The notes under the pieces: generated by a model
Told to the model about the DNA's origin: nothing
The model's database searches: none
The model's input: only the letters and a program-made list of their open reading frames with translations
Program-made: the position numbers and the translations under genes
NCBI GenBank assembly: GCA_944384655.1
Contig: CALWUF010000038.1
Location: forward strand, 1-51,479
Source: an uncultured Butyricicoccus sp.
GTDB lineage: Bacteria > Bacillota > Clostridia > Oscillospirales > Butyricicoccaceae
Length of the DNA: 51,479 nucleotides
Reading direction: 5' to 3'
Shown: positions 42,898 through 51,145 of the stretch, piece by piece
How the letters are laid out: each line of letters starts with the position of its first letter
How positions within the stretch are numbered: position 1 is the first letter of the stretch

Positions 42898-44418
42898 TTA
42901 TAACATAGTTAAAAAGCTCTGAATATTTCCAATGTCACCCAACAGCTCCTGTCGCTGTTTTCCAATCATCAGTTCTTTGTTGTTGCGTGTATACGCCTCG
43001 CTGCCATACTGTGCAATGAACCATGTACTAAAGAAATTTGTATTCAGTTCAGTGACAAAAACAACAAGCTCCTGACTCTTTCCAAATGCAGTTTCAAGAA
43101 ATGCGAACGCATATTCGAGTGCCTTTGATGCTTCGCTCCCCTGCTCGTCCATCTGTTGTACTTCTGCCTGAAACCGTTCAGAGATAACTGAAAAACTGTC
43201 GTGATTATCACGGACTGCTTGCGCAGACAAAAAAATCTGATTATCTTCCAACCATTTTGCCGCCCGCAGCAATGCAGAAACCTCCCGTCGATCAACAGCA
43301 GAAGCTTTTTGACGCGTATGCAGTGATTGACGAATGTGTCCGGATTCACGTTCCAACAAATCATGGAATGACTGCTGCCCCAGATACCGCTTGACAGATT
43401 TCAAGCTCTCAAACAAACGGGACACATACATATCGGTATAATACGCTGTAGAAAACACTTCTGTCAGACGACCGATAAGCAAACCAATCACGCTGAGTCG
43501 CTCATCAAACGGCGCTGTTTTCAGCCGTTCTAATGCAGCGGCAGGCTGTTCGCCAGACAAAATCCCTTCCACATGATATTCTGACTGATATTTGCAGAAT
43601 AAATCATAATATGCAGCAAAATCGCGTGCAATACGCGGGTGCTGAAGATATTCCAAAATAACCGGCTCATCCACCGGCAATGCCAATTCCTCACAAGTCA
43701 ACAGAAATTGAGAAAGATCCTCCCAGCCGCGTGCTGTGACAAATGCCTGACCATCTACAGTCGTTTCAAATGCATAGAAATGTTGTTTTTTAATATCCAG
43801 ATAAGAGAGAATGGCGGCATGCATACGGTTGCGGTAGGCATATTTTTTCCATACCGCATAATCTTCTTCCACATCGATGCGCCGCAAGCGGTCGAGTGTG
43901 ACAACATCAAAATCCCGAACGGATTTGTTGTATTCCGGCGGATTTCCAGCGGCAACAATGATCCATCCTTCCGGTACAAAATGGCTGCCGAATGATTTGC
44001 GCTGCAATAATTGAAGCATCGTCGGTGCGAGCGTTTCTGACACACAGTTGATCTCATCGATAAACAAAATCCCTTCGCGCAATCCAGTCTGTTCCATCTT
44101 GTCATATACAGAGGCAATGATTTCGCTCATGGTGTATTCGGTGATGGTCAGTTCTGTGCCGCTATAGTTCCGTTTTGTTAGATATGGTAAACCAATTGCA
44201 CTTTGTCTGGTGTGATGTGTGATGGTATAGGACACCAATGCAATGCCGCATTCTGTCGCAACCTGTTCCATAATAGCAGTTTTACCAATGCCCGGCGGTC
44301 CCATCAACAGAACGGGACGCTGATGTACAGAAGCAATGCGATAATTCCCTTCTTCATCTTTCGCCAGATATGCCTGCACGGTGCGGATGATTTCCTGTTT
44401 TGCACGTAATATATTCAT
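42898..44418 (-). CDS. MoxR-type AAA+ ATPase
   Basis: The product is a 506-residue cytosolic AAA+ protein. Walker A GPPGIGKT lies at 40-47, Walker B ILFIDEIN near 116-122, sensor 1 IIVAAGNPPEYN near 153, and an arginine-finger region DRLRRIDVEED follows. The C-terminal 200 residues are helical and unassigned. MoxR ATPases act with von Willebrand A (VWA) domain proteins to remodel or activate target proteins. The ATG overlaps the stop of the VWA-protein gene in an ATGA junction, which supports joint function. It is the last of the three-gene unit. Confidence 0.9.
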   Translation of the reverse strand: MNILRAKQEIIRTVQAYLAKDEEGNYRIASVHQRPVLLMGPPGIGKTAIMEQVATECGIALVSYTITHHTRQSAIGLPYLTKRNYSGTELTITEYTMSEIIASVYDKMEQTGLREGILFIDEINCVSETLAPTMLQLLQRKSFGSHFVPEGWIIVAAGNPPEYNKSVRDFDVVTLDRLRRIDVEEDYAVWKKYAYRNRMHAAILSYLDIKKQHFYAFETTVDGQAFVTARGWEDLSQFLLTCEELALPVDEPVILEYLQHPRIARDFAAYYDLFCKYQSEYHVEGILSGEQPAAALERLKTAPFDERLSVIGLLIGRLTEVFSTAYYTDMYVSRLFESLKSVKRYLGQQSFHDLLERESGHIRQSLHTRQKASAVDRREVSALLRAAKWLEDNQIFLSAQAVRDNHDSFSVISERFQAEVQQMDEQGSEASKALEYAFAFLETAFGKSQELVVFVTELNTNFFSTWFIAQYGSEAYTRNNKELMIGKQRQELLGDIGNIQSFLTML

Positions 44419-45758
44419 GATTTCATTCCTTTTGCGATATCATCTGTACTCAGGACGAGCTTCATTGCCCATGGCGGCACCATATGCTCCGCATATGTGT
44501 CGTCCAAAAACAAAAATGCAACATCATATGGCGGACGCTGCTGCGGAAAAATACCAAATCCATCTGTAAAAAACAGCATACCTCGCAAATGCAGCAATTC
44601 ACCCTGTCGCTGTAACTGTTCTACATAATCAAAAACCGGACGAAAATCCGTGTCGCCATTGCCGTTGACCTCAAAAGTTTGCAGAATCTCTGTCAGATGT
44701 GCCGTATCCGTCAGTTTTAAATCAGATTGAATGCCTGCATCACACTGAATGATATGGACATTTACCGAACGGAAAAAACTGTCACTGTCCAACAGCAAAC
44801 TGGCTGTCTGTTCCAGAAATTTCCGCACCAGCTCTCCGCTGCACGAACCGGAAGTGTCCACAGCAATGACAAATTCGTGAATTTTACGAGCTTCCCGATA
44901 TTCCAATTCTTCAATGAGCGGCATATTTTCGTACAATTGCATGCTGTAATTGTAATATCCATAGTCAAAGCTGTCCAGATCGATTCGGACTTCTTCGCGG
45001 GTAACAGCAAATTTCTGCAAAAATTTTCGATAATCAAAACGTTCCCGGTTCTCAATTTGCAGTTGCTGCCTCAAATTGCCCGCCATCAAATTGAGTTCAC
45101 GATGGAAGGTTTCCATCGAAGTCTGCGTCTTGCGGCTGATATCCTGCCATTTTTCATCGACTTCATCCCGATCCGGTGGGTTGTCCGAACCATTGCCATC
45201 TGGCGATGGCTGATTATTTTTTTTGTCGTCCTTCAATTGTTCCCAGAATTTGTGATCATCCACCGCAAATTCTTCCTGCATACGCAGTTTTTCTACATAG
45301 GACATGCGGGAAAGCATGCGATAGATCTGTTCCGCATTGTACACCGATACTTGCAGATGATCATAATATTCCTGCCTGCGGTCAGTGACCAACCGCTGTA
45401 CACACGGATATTCCATGGAATCCAATACAGACTCGACAGCAATATCACATGCAAGATTCCAATCCTCTGCATCACGATCTTCTTCCTGTGTCATATGGCG
45501 GAAAATACAATGCAGTATCATGTGTAAATACGTTCGATTGACGCCGATTGGGTCATCTTGATAAGCTGGAATCAGATAATTGGGATTATAAAAGATATGC
45601 ACGCCGTCTGTCGCAATGGTACGTGTGTTCAGATTCAACTCATAGGACAGCGCTGACAATGCCATATCCAGAAAGCGCATGCACAGATACAGTTCACTGC
45701 GGGACAGCGCCAGAATCCGGTTTCCAATCTGTATCAACTGTTCATGAAGTGCATTCAT
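44415..45758 (-). CDS. VWA-like protein with putative metallopeptidase-like N-terminus (DUF2201)
   Basis: The product has 447 residues. The N-terminal domain has a His cluster LHMILHCIFRH (His79, His83, His88) with the pattern of the putative metallopeptidase domain paired with VWA proteins. A charged linker follows (about 165-205, Asp/Asn/Pro-rich). The C-terminal VWA domain has the MIDAS residues DTSGS (301-305) and the later FTDGFG. The start ATG follows AGGAG by about 7 nt and lies 10 nt after the leucine-rich-repeat gene. It is the partner of the MoxR ATPase in a conserved-type pair; the target is unknown. Confidence 0.88.
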   Translation of the reverse strand: MNALHEQLIQIGNRILALSRSELYLCMRFLDMALSALSYELNLNTRTIATDGVHIFYNPNYLIPAYQDDPIGVNRTYLHMILHCIFRHMTQEEDRDAEDWNLACDIAVESVLDSMEYPCVQRLVTDRRQEYYDHLQVSVYNAEQIYRMLSRMSYVEKLRMQEEFAVDDHKFWEQLKDDKKNNQPSPDGNGSDNPPDRDEVDEKWQDISRKTQTSMETFHRELNLMAGNLRQQLQIENRERFDYRKFLQKFAVTREEVRIDLDSFDYGYYNYSMQLYENMPLIEELEYREARKIHEFVIAVDTSGSCSGELVRKFLEQTASLLLDSDSFFRSVNVHIIQCDAGIQSDLKLTDTAHLTEILQTFEVNGNGDTDFRPVFDYVEQLQRQGELLHLRGMLFFTDGFGIFPQQRPPYDVAFLFLDDTYAEHMVPPWAMKLVLSTDDIAKGMKS

Positions 45759-45768
45759 ATCGGATCTC

Positions 45769-46632
45769 CTATAATGCAAACCTGCGGTTTGACCGTCCAA
45801 AGCGCGACAGCCGATGATCCATTAACAGGCTGACGCCCTCCGGGAAATCATTCTGTGAAGCCGCTGCAATCGCCCCCTCCAATTGTTCTCGTGTGAGCAA
45901 TTCATTTTTTATCAACAGCTCCAGCCGCCCAAGATCGCGCGCTGCCAAAACAGCGGAAACCACCTCTGGTGCATGTCTGGACAGATAATTGAGATACATC
46001 TCTCTGTATTTGGGGCGCAACTGATATGGATACAACAACCGATAAAATGCGATGTCCTGCACAACCTCCGGTTCATCTTCGCGCATGGCGCGCGGAAATG
46101 TCTGGTCATATTCGTTAAAATTGATGCCATCCCGCGTCACGCACATGCGGTAAAATGAGCCGGAACCATAGGTGACAGAGCGAAATTCGCGCGGAGGAAT
46201 GATTTCCTGAAAGGCATAATCGTATGCCGGGAACAGGAGGACAATCTTTTGTCCATCTTCTGTATCAATCGTCAACACAATTTCATTGGTGAAATCAGTC
46301 ACAATGCTTTTGAGCCAGGTCAATCCCCGCACGGAAATACGATGAAGCGCACGGCAATTTTTAAATGCGCCGTCGCCCACCGAACGCAAACCATTTTGCA
46401 GTATAAGCTGTTCCAGCGTAAAGCAATTATAAAATACATGGTTGCCGATGGAATCGACACTGCGGGGCAGCGTGACGCGCCGAAGCTGCGTCTGCTGTGC
46501 AAAGGCATAATCACCGATTTCTGTAACGGGCAATCCCTGCCACATATCCGGAACCGTCACAAACACCGCACTGCTGTCGGATTTAACCAGTACAGCTCCG
46601 TATTTTTTCTGTTCAAATATCAGATTTTCCAT
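45769..46632 (-). CDS. BspA-type leucine-rich-repeat protein
   Basis: The product has 287 residues. Residues about 35-115 form LRR_5 (BspA-type) repeats, as in VTEIGDYAFAQQTQLRRVTLP, VDSIGNHVFYNCFTLEQLIL and LRSVGDGAFKNCRALHRISV. The C-terminal half (about 120-287) is alpha-helical and unassigned, rich in Arg and Glu, and ends with an ankyrin-like helical stretch (LERLIKNELLTREQLEGAI-like). There is no signal peptide, so unlike many BspA proteins it is intracellular. The ATG at 46632 follows GGGGG. It is the first gene of the unit with the VWA protein and MoxR ATPase and may be the scaffold or client. Confidence 0.82.
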   Translation of the reverse strand: MENLIFEQKKYGAVLVKSDSSAVFVTVPDMWQGLPVTEIGDYAFAQQTQLRRVTLPRSVDSIGNHVFYNCFTLEQLILQNGLRSVGDGAFKNCRALHRISVRGLTWLKSIVTDFTNEIVLTIDTEDGQKIVLLFPAYDYAFQEIIPPREFRSVTYGSGSFYRMCVTRDGINFNEYDQTFPRAMREDEPEVVQDIAFYRLLYPYQLRPKYREMYLNYLSRHAPEVVSAVLAARDLGRLELLIKNELLTREQLEGAIAAASQNDFPEGVSLLMDHRLSRFGRSNRRFAL

Positions 46633-46733
46633 CCAATGCCCCCTGAACCTGTTTGTTTGACCGACCTTATTGTACCACGCTGCCAGTCGCTCTGCCACAG
46701 TTGGACCAAATTTATTTCTACCTTCTCTGACAG

Positions 46734-46763
46734 CAAAAAGCACCCGCTGCATACAGCGGGTGC
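46734..46763 (-). terminator. Intrinsic terminator of the DUF1858 gene
   Basis: GCACCCGCTG and CAGCGGGTGC form a 10-bp stem with a 4-nt loop; on the minus strand TTTTTG follows. It lies 17 nt past the stop codon. Confidence 0.85.
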
Positions 46764-46780
46764 CTGCCGTGACTTGTGAC

Positions 46781-46978
46781 TCATGCGCCCAGAAAGCCTT
46801 TGAGATCTTCGATCAGATCATCTGCATCCATCCCATGAACCTCTGCCGCCTGTTCCAATGTTTCCATACGGGCAGATGGGCAGCCAATGCAATGCATGCC
46901 CATGCCGGTGAGGATCTCCGCCGCCTCCGGGATTGTTTCCAGCAACGCACCGATTGTTGTATTCTTATTGATTCTCAC
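46781..46978 (-). CDS. DUF1858 domain protein (hybrid-cluster-associated redox disulfide type)
   Basis: The product is a 65-residue protein of the DUF1858 family. It has the CxxC pair HCIGCPSA, which could form a redox disulfide or bind a metal, within the usual helical fold (TIGALLETIPEAAEILTGMGMHC). The GTG start follows AGGAG by 8 nt. It is the second gene of a two-gene unit, 13 nt after a flavin reductase gene, suggesting a small redox pair. Length matches the family. Confidence 0.9.
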   Translation of the reverse strand: MRINKNTTIGALLETIPEAAEILTGMGMHCIGCPSARMETLEQAAEVHGMDADDLIEDLKGFLGA

Positions 46979-46991
46979 ACGATCATCTCCT

Positions 46992-47552
46992 TTATTTCAG
47001 CTTTGCTCCATCCTGAAATGCATTGCCGACCTTTGCGCCCATCGCCAGATACGCACTGTTTACGGGATCAAATGCAATTGGACGCAGACGAGCCGGGTCG
47101 ATATTGCCATTTTCTCCGAGGATGTCTTCTTCTGCACTGACGTTGACAATCTCACCAATCATGCATTCAGCTTGTTCGTCGTAGCTGATCAGCTTGCATT
47201 CCAGCGTCATCGGCAGTTCATCGATGATCGGCGCATCTACCAGTTCGCTCCTGGTCGTATGAAAGCCTGCGCGCGCAACTTTATCCGGCACTTGATTGGC
47301 AGAGACAATACCGACATAATCACAGGCGACAACATGCGCTTCATCTGCCATGCTGACAGTAAACGCTTTTCTGGCGAGAATATTTTGCACGGTTTTATGC
47401 CCGGCACTGAGATACAGGGTAATCTGGTTGGTATCGCTGATGCAACCCCATGCAGCATTCATCGCATCCGGCGTACCATCCGCGTCATAAGATGCGATAA
47501 TCAAGACCGGCTGCGGATACAAAAACGGCTTTGCACCAAAACTCTTTTTCAT
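46992..47552 (-). CDS. Flavin reductase family protein (FMN-binding split barrel)
   Basis: The product has 186 residues with the split-barrel flavin-binding fold. Typical blocks are PVLIIASYDADGTPDAMNAAW near the N-terminus, ITLYLSAGHKTVQNILARKAFTVSM in the flavin region, and AFDPVNSAYLAMGAKVG at the end. Such proteins bind FMN and use it as cofactor or substrate, with NAD(P)H as donor. GGAG precedes the ATG by about 8 nt. It is cotranscribed with the DUF1858 redox protein and divergent from the GH3 gene. The electron acceptor is unknown. Confidence 0.88.
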   Translation of the reverse strand: MKKSFGAKPFLYPQPVLIIASYDADGTPDAMNAAWGCISDTNQITLYLSAGHKTVQNILARKAFTVSMADEAHVVACDYVGIVSANQVPDKVARAGFHTTRSELVDAPIIDELPMTLECKLISYDEQAECMIGEIVNVSAEEDILGENGNIDPARLRPIAFDPVNSAYLAMGAKVGNAFQDGAKLK

Positions 47553-47598
47553 TTTGTTTCACTCCTATCGTAAAATCAATTTCATTTCGGATATCATT

Positions 47599-47626
47599 AT
47601 TATAACACAAGCCCCACAAACCGCAA
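47599..47626 (-). promoter_or_regulatory. Putative promoter of the flavin reductase unit
   Basis: TTGCGG and TATAAT on the minus strand with a 16-bp spacer, about 50 bp upstream of the start codon. The -10 is consensus, the -35 keeps only TTG. Confidence 0.45.
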
Positions 47627-47732
47627 AGCGCACAGTCTGTTTCTGTCCTTCCCGGAACAAAATAAAATACAAAAAAAACATAAAATTTTATATTTTTCAA
47701 ATGCAATCGCCCGGTGTATCCCGCAATGAAAA

Positions 47733-47741
47733 TGTTATAAT
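47733..47741 (+). promoter_or_regulatory. Putative extended -10 promoter of the GH3 gene
   Basis: TGTTATAAT is an extended -10 element 90 bp upstream of the start codon; no good -35 is seen. Confidence 0.4.
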
Positions 47742-47831
47742 AAAATCATACATCAGGTTACTCTTTGTGCCCTTAAAAATTTCATCGTTTCATCCCGATT
47801 GCAATCGGAATAACAGATAGGAGGAAATGAC

Positions 47832-50057
47832 ATGGCAAAAAAGGCTTCAGAGTATGTAATGTACTATGAAAATGCAAACGGACCTGTTATCGGTACGGTG
47901 TCGCGCCGTATCATCGAGCAGGACGGCTGCTATTTTAAGGACATTGACGGCTCTGGTACGTTGAACCCGGTGGCAGACTGGCGTCTGCCGGCAGAGGAAC
48001 GCGCTCGCGCCTATGCGCAGACATTAACCACGGAAGAAAAACTCGGTCAGATTTTTATCTCCGACTGGCGCACCGGTGCATCACAGAAAGACAAAACCCA
48101 ACTGGATGAATCCGGTCTTCTGGATGAAGGCGAAATGCATGGCAAAACCATCTTCGGCGAACAGCATCTTCCCGGTACCTCCGTTTTGTTGAAGGAATGG
48201 TGGGGACGACACTTCATTCTGCGTGCCAATCCCGACGTGGAATATCTGACGGACTTTTTGAATCAAATGCAGGCTGTCGCTGAAGAATGTGAGCATTTTG
48301 TTCCGGTACAAGCCGCTTCCAATTCGCGCAACGAGCATGCAATCCCTGTATTCGGCATGAATGACGCTTCTGGCGTCTTCGCCACCTGGCCGGGTACGCT
48401 GGGCATCGCTGCCGCTATCAAGGGAGACAGCATTGACATCGCGGATCAGTTCGCCGATGCGATCCGCCGCAGTTGGAATGCAACTGGTCTGCGCAAAGGA
48501 TACATGTATATGGCAGATGTCATGACCGATCCGCGCTGGCAGCGCACCTATGGTACCTTTGGCGAAGATCCGGAGCTGATTTGTGAGATTTTTGAGCATA
48601 TCATTCCGCGCATTCAGGGCAGCCGGGATGGCGTTACCTCTGATGGTGTCGCCATGACAGTCAAGCATTTCCCCGGCGGCGGCGCACGTGAAAATGGTTT
48701 CGACCCGCACTATGCCGCAGGACAGTGGAATGTCTATGCTACCGAAGGCAGCCTGCAAAAATATCACATCCCGGCTTTCCAAGTCGCAGTAGACAACAAT
48801 ACCTCTTCTATTATGCCGTACTATTCCAAGCCATCCGCTGAGAAAAGTGCGCCGCAGACCGACAAAAATGGTCAGCCCATAGAAATGCAACCGTTCGGCT
48901 TCGCATACAACAAGCCATTTATTGATGGCATGCTGCGGGGACAGATGGGCTTTAAGGGTTACATCAACTCAGATACCGGTATCGTACACAACATGGGTTG
49001 GGGTGTTGAAATGCTCGATCAACCGGAACGCATTGCATTCGCACTGAACAACGGCGGTGTTGATCTCATCAGCGGCTTGTTCGACATCGAGTATGGCAAA
49101 GAAGCGCTGGCGCGTGCGAAAAACGGATATTATGATACGCATCCTGTACCGGATGGATTCCGCAAGGAAGATCTTGTACTCACGGAAGAAACACTCGATC
49201 GCGCTGTCATTCGCACAATGACAGAAATGTTCGCACTTGGCATGTTCGACAACCCGTACCGCGACCCAGCGAAAGCTCAGACCATTACCGCCAACGAAAC
49301 GGATTGGGCAAATGCGATGGATGCACACCGCAAGAGCGTCACGCTGCTGAAAAATGACGGCACACTGCCGCTGACCGCAGACAAACTCACTGGCAAAAAA
49401 GTCTATGCAGAAGCGTTTTACAAACAGCCGGAGTTGGCGGAAAAGGACACGGCGGAGCTGAAAAAACTGCTGGAAGGCGCTGTTATTGTCGATGATCCCG
49501 CACAGGCTGAATATGCCATCCTCATGATCTCCCCATCCTCTGGCGATTATTTCAACGCCACTCCGGGTTATCTGGAACTGGATATCTGCGAAGACAAAAC
49601 GGTTCCAAACGTCGATGAGAAGGGCTGCCCGGTCTCAGATACACACAAAGAGACCACATTGCCCGGCGCAAAACGCATTGCAGAGATTGCAGCGGCAGTC
49701 CATGCAAACGGTGGTAAAGTCATTGCAAACATCAACTTTACGCTCGCATGGCAAGTCGGCAATGTTGAGCCATTTGTCGATGCGCTCACGGCAGGCTATG
49801 ATACCTATCTCTCCGCAACCATCGACGTGATGCTCGGACGGTATCCGGCAACCGGCAAGTTGCCTATCACACTGCCGCGCGGCGATGAAGTCCTTGCTGT
49901 CGATGCAGAGGGCAATTGTGTCAGTGCAAATGATGTTCCGGGTTATGACAAGGATTTGTACATGCCTGATGAACTCAAAGACGAAAACGGCAAGGCATAT
50001 GCATACCGCGACACCGCGGGCAACTATTATGAGTTGAATTTCGGTCTGAATTACTGA
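47832..50057 (+). CDS. Glycoside hydrolase family 3 enzyme
   Basis: The product is a 741-residue beta-glycosidase of family GH3 (beta-glucosidase or beta-xylosidase type). The N-terminal segment DIDGSGTLNPVADWR precedes the barrel. Barrel blocks include DVMTDPRWQRTYGTFGEDPEL, MTVKHFPGGGARENG and the nucleophile Asp in GYINSDTG. A C-terminal alpha/beta sandwich (about 490-700) has SVTLLKNDGTLPL and GRYPATGKLPITLPR. No signal peptide is seen, so it is intracellular. GGAGG lies about 9 nt from the ATG. It is monocistronic between two promoters and a hairpin. Confidence 0.92.
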   Translation: MAKKASEYVMYYENANGPVIGTVSRRIIEQDGCYFKDIDGSGTLNPVADWRLPAEERARAYAQTLTTEEKLGQIFISDWRTGASQKDKTQLDESGLLDEGEMHGKTIFGEQHLPGTSVLLKEWWGRHFILRANPDVEYLTDFLNQMQAVAEECEHFVPVQAASNSRNEHAIPVFGMNDASGVFATWPGTLGIAAAIKGDSIDIADQFADAIRRSWNATGLRKGYMYMADVMTDPRWQRTYGTFGEDPELICEIFEHIIPRIQGSRDGVTSDGVAMTVKHFPGGGARENGFDPHYAAGQWNVYATEGSLQKYHIPAFQVAVDNNTSSIMPYYSKPSAEKSAPQTDKNGQPIEMQPFGFAYNKPFIDGMLRGQMGFKGYINSDTGIVHNMGWGVEMLDQPERIAFALNNGGVDLISGLFDIEYGKEALARAKNGYYDTHPVPDGFRKEDLVLTEETLDRAVIRTMTEMFALGMFDNPYRDPAKAQTITANETDWANAMDAHRKSVTLLKNDGTLPLTADKLTGKKVYAEAFYKQPELAEKDTAELKKLLEGAVIVDDPAQAEYAILMISPSSGDYFNATPGYLELDICEDKTVPNVDEKGCPVSDTHKETTLPGAKRIAEIAAAVHANGGKVIANINFTLAWQVGNVEPFVDALTAGYDTYLSATIDVMLGRYPATGKLPITLPRGDEVLAVDAEGNCVSANDVPGYDKDLYMPDELKDENGKAYAYRDTAGNYYELNFGLNY

Positions 50058-50089
50058 TACCAGTTATTTGCTCCCAAATAGCACAATAC

Positions 50090-50140
50090 AAAAACCCTTC
50101 CTACCGTGAACCTGTTCAACCGTTCACGGACAGGAAGGGT
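50090..50140 (-). terminator. Intrinsic terminator, mainly of the iclR-type gene
   Basis: A compound hairpin has outer arms ACCCTTCCT/AGGAAGGGT and inner arms CCGTGAAC/GTTCACGG. On the minus strand TTTTTG follows. The plus-strand side lacks T, but the stem also lies 32 nt past the GH3 stop. Confidence 0.75.
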
Positions 50141-50173
50141 CTTCCTATTCAGTCCGGCAATGCGTGTACCATC

Positions 50174-50947
50174 TCATCCCATCCAACCCATATCGCGTGA
50201 AATTCGATTGCGGGCCGCCATCAGATGCGGCTGAAGCTGTGCCAGATAAGTATCGGTCATGCGAAGGAGTGGAGCGCTGAGCGAAATTGCACCACAAGCC
50301 CGCCCTGTATAATCAAAAATCGCCGTTGCAATACAGCGCACACCGAGTTCATTTTCCTCGTAGTAAAATGCATAACCGCGGCGACGGATCGCGTCAAGTA
50401 CATCCTGTAAGCGTTCCCGCGTGACAATTGTGTGCTGCGTATATGGCTGGATATCACTGTGCTCCCAAATCGCATCGACTTCTTCATCGCTCAGGCTCGC
50501 AAGAATGGCTTTGCCGACACCCGTACAGTACATCGGACGCCGCATACCAATGCGCGAAAACATGCGAATGGCACTGTTTCCCGCTTCTACTTTGTGAACA
50601 TAAACAATATCACTGCCGTCCGGAACGACAAGATGCACGGTCTCTCCCACGGCATCGCGCAGATGCTCCATCGGTTTGCGGGCAACCTGCACCAGATCAA
50701 GATTTTCCACAACCTGTCCTGCCAGTGCATACAGCCGTGTGGTCATGCAGTATTTATTTGTCTCCTCATCCTTGCGTACATAACCGCGTGTCACCATGGC
50801 AGACAGCATTCGATGTACTGTGCTCTTGTGCAGCCCGGTCAGCTCTGTGAGCGTATGAATGGTCAGTCCGTCGCGCGCTTCACAAAGTCGCTCCATGATA
50901 TCAAATGCACGGTCGAGCGACTGTACGGGGGAACTGTTTTCAGCCAT
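50174..50947 (-). CDS. IclR-family transcriptional regulator
   Basis: The product has 257 residues. An N-terminal winged helix (about 9-70; PVQSLDRAFDIMERL, TIHTLTELTGLHKSTVHRML) is followed by the IclR effector domain (about 85-250; GETVHLVVPDGSDIVYVHKV, PMYCTGVGKAILA, GVRCIATAIFDYTG, GAISLSAP). The closest functional relatives by sequence style and context are KdgR-type repressors sensing 2-keto-3-deoxygluconate. It is divergent from a KDPG/KHG aldolase gene, and the dyad RAAAC-N3-GTTTC occurs before both genes. Ends in its own terminator. Confidence 0.92.
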   Translation of the reverse strand: MAENSSPVQSLDRAFDIMERLCEARDGLTIHTLTELTGLHKSTVHRMLSAMVTRGYVRKDEETNKYCMTTRLYALAGQVVENLDLVQVARKPMEHLRDAVGETVHLVVPDGSDIVYVHKVEAGNSAIRMFSRIGMRRPMYCTGVGKAILASLSDEEVDAIWEHSDIQPYTQHTIVTRERLQDVLDAIRRRGYAFYYEENELGVRCIATAIFDYTGRACGAISLSAPLLRMTDTYLAQLQPHLMAARNRISRDMGWMG

Positions 50948-50975
50948 AATTATGCTCCTCTCTGTTTTGTATTAT

Positions 50976-50988
50976 GAAACTCTGTTTC
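50976..50988. promoter_or_regulatory. Putative IclR operator 1
   Basis: GAAAC-TCT-GTTTC, a perfect 5-bp inverted repeat, lies just downstream of the predicted start of the iclR-type gene. A matching site precedes the aldolase gene. Confidence 0.55.
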
Positions 50989-51002
50989 TATTTTATTCGT
51001 TT

Positions 51003-51032
51003 TTCATAAAAATTACAAGATATTTTTGTCAA
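51003..51032 (-). promoter_or_regulatory. Putative promoter of the iclR-type gene
   Basis: TTGACA and TATGAA on the minus strand with an 18-bp spacer. Confidence 0.5.
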
Positions 51033-51051
51033 ACAATTCACGAATTTCCTG

Positions 51052-51079
51052 TTGTTTTTTTATATAAATGGTATATAAT
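51052..51079 (+). promoter_or_regulatory. Promoter of the aldolase gene
   Basis: TTGTTT and TATAAT on the plus strand with a 16-bp spacer, about 67 bp upstream of the start codon. Confidence 0.6.
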
Positions 51080-51101
51080 AATAGTCAGAAAAGGGAAATA
51101 C

Positions 51102-51114
51102 AAAACGCGGTTTC
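51102..51114. promoter_or_regulatory. Putative IclR operator 2
   Basis: AAAAC-GCG-GTTTC lies in the aldolase leader, about 20 bp after the predicted transcription start, and matches the dyad at 50976-50988 in its arms. Confidence 0.5.
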
Positions 51115-51145
51115 ATAATTCAAAACACATCTGGAGGGAATCAAA

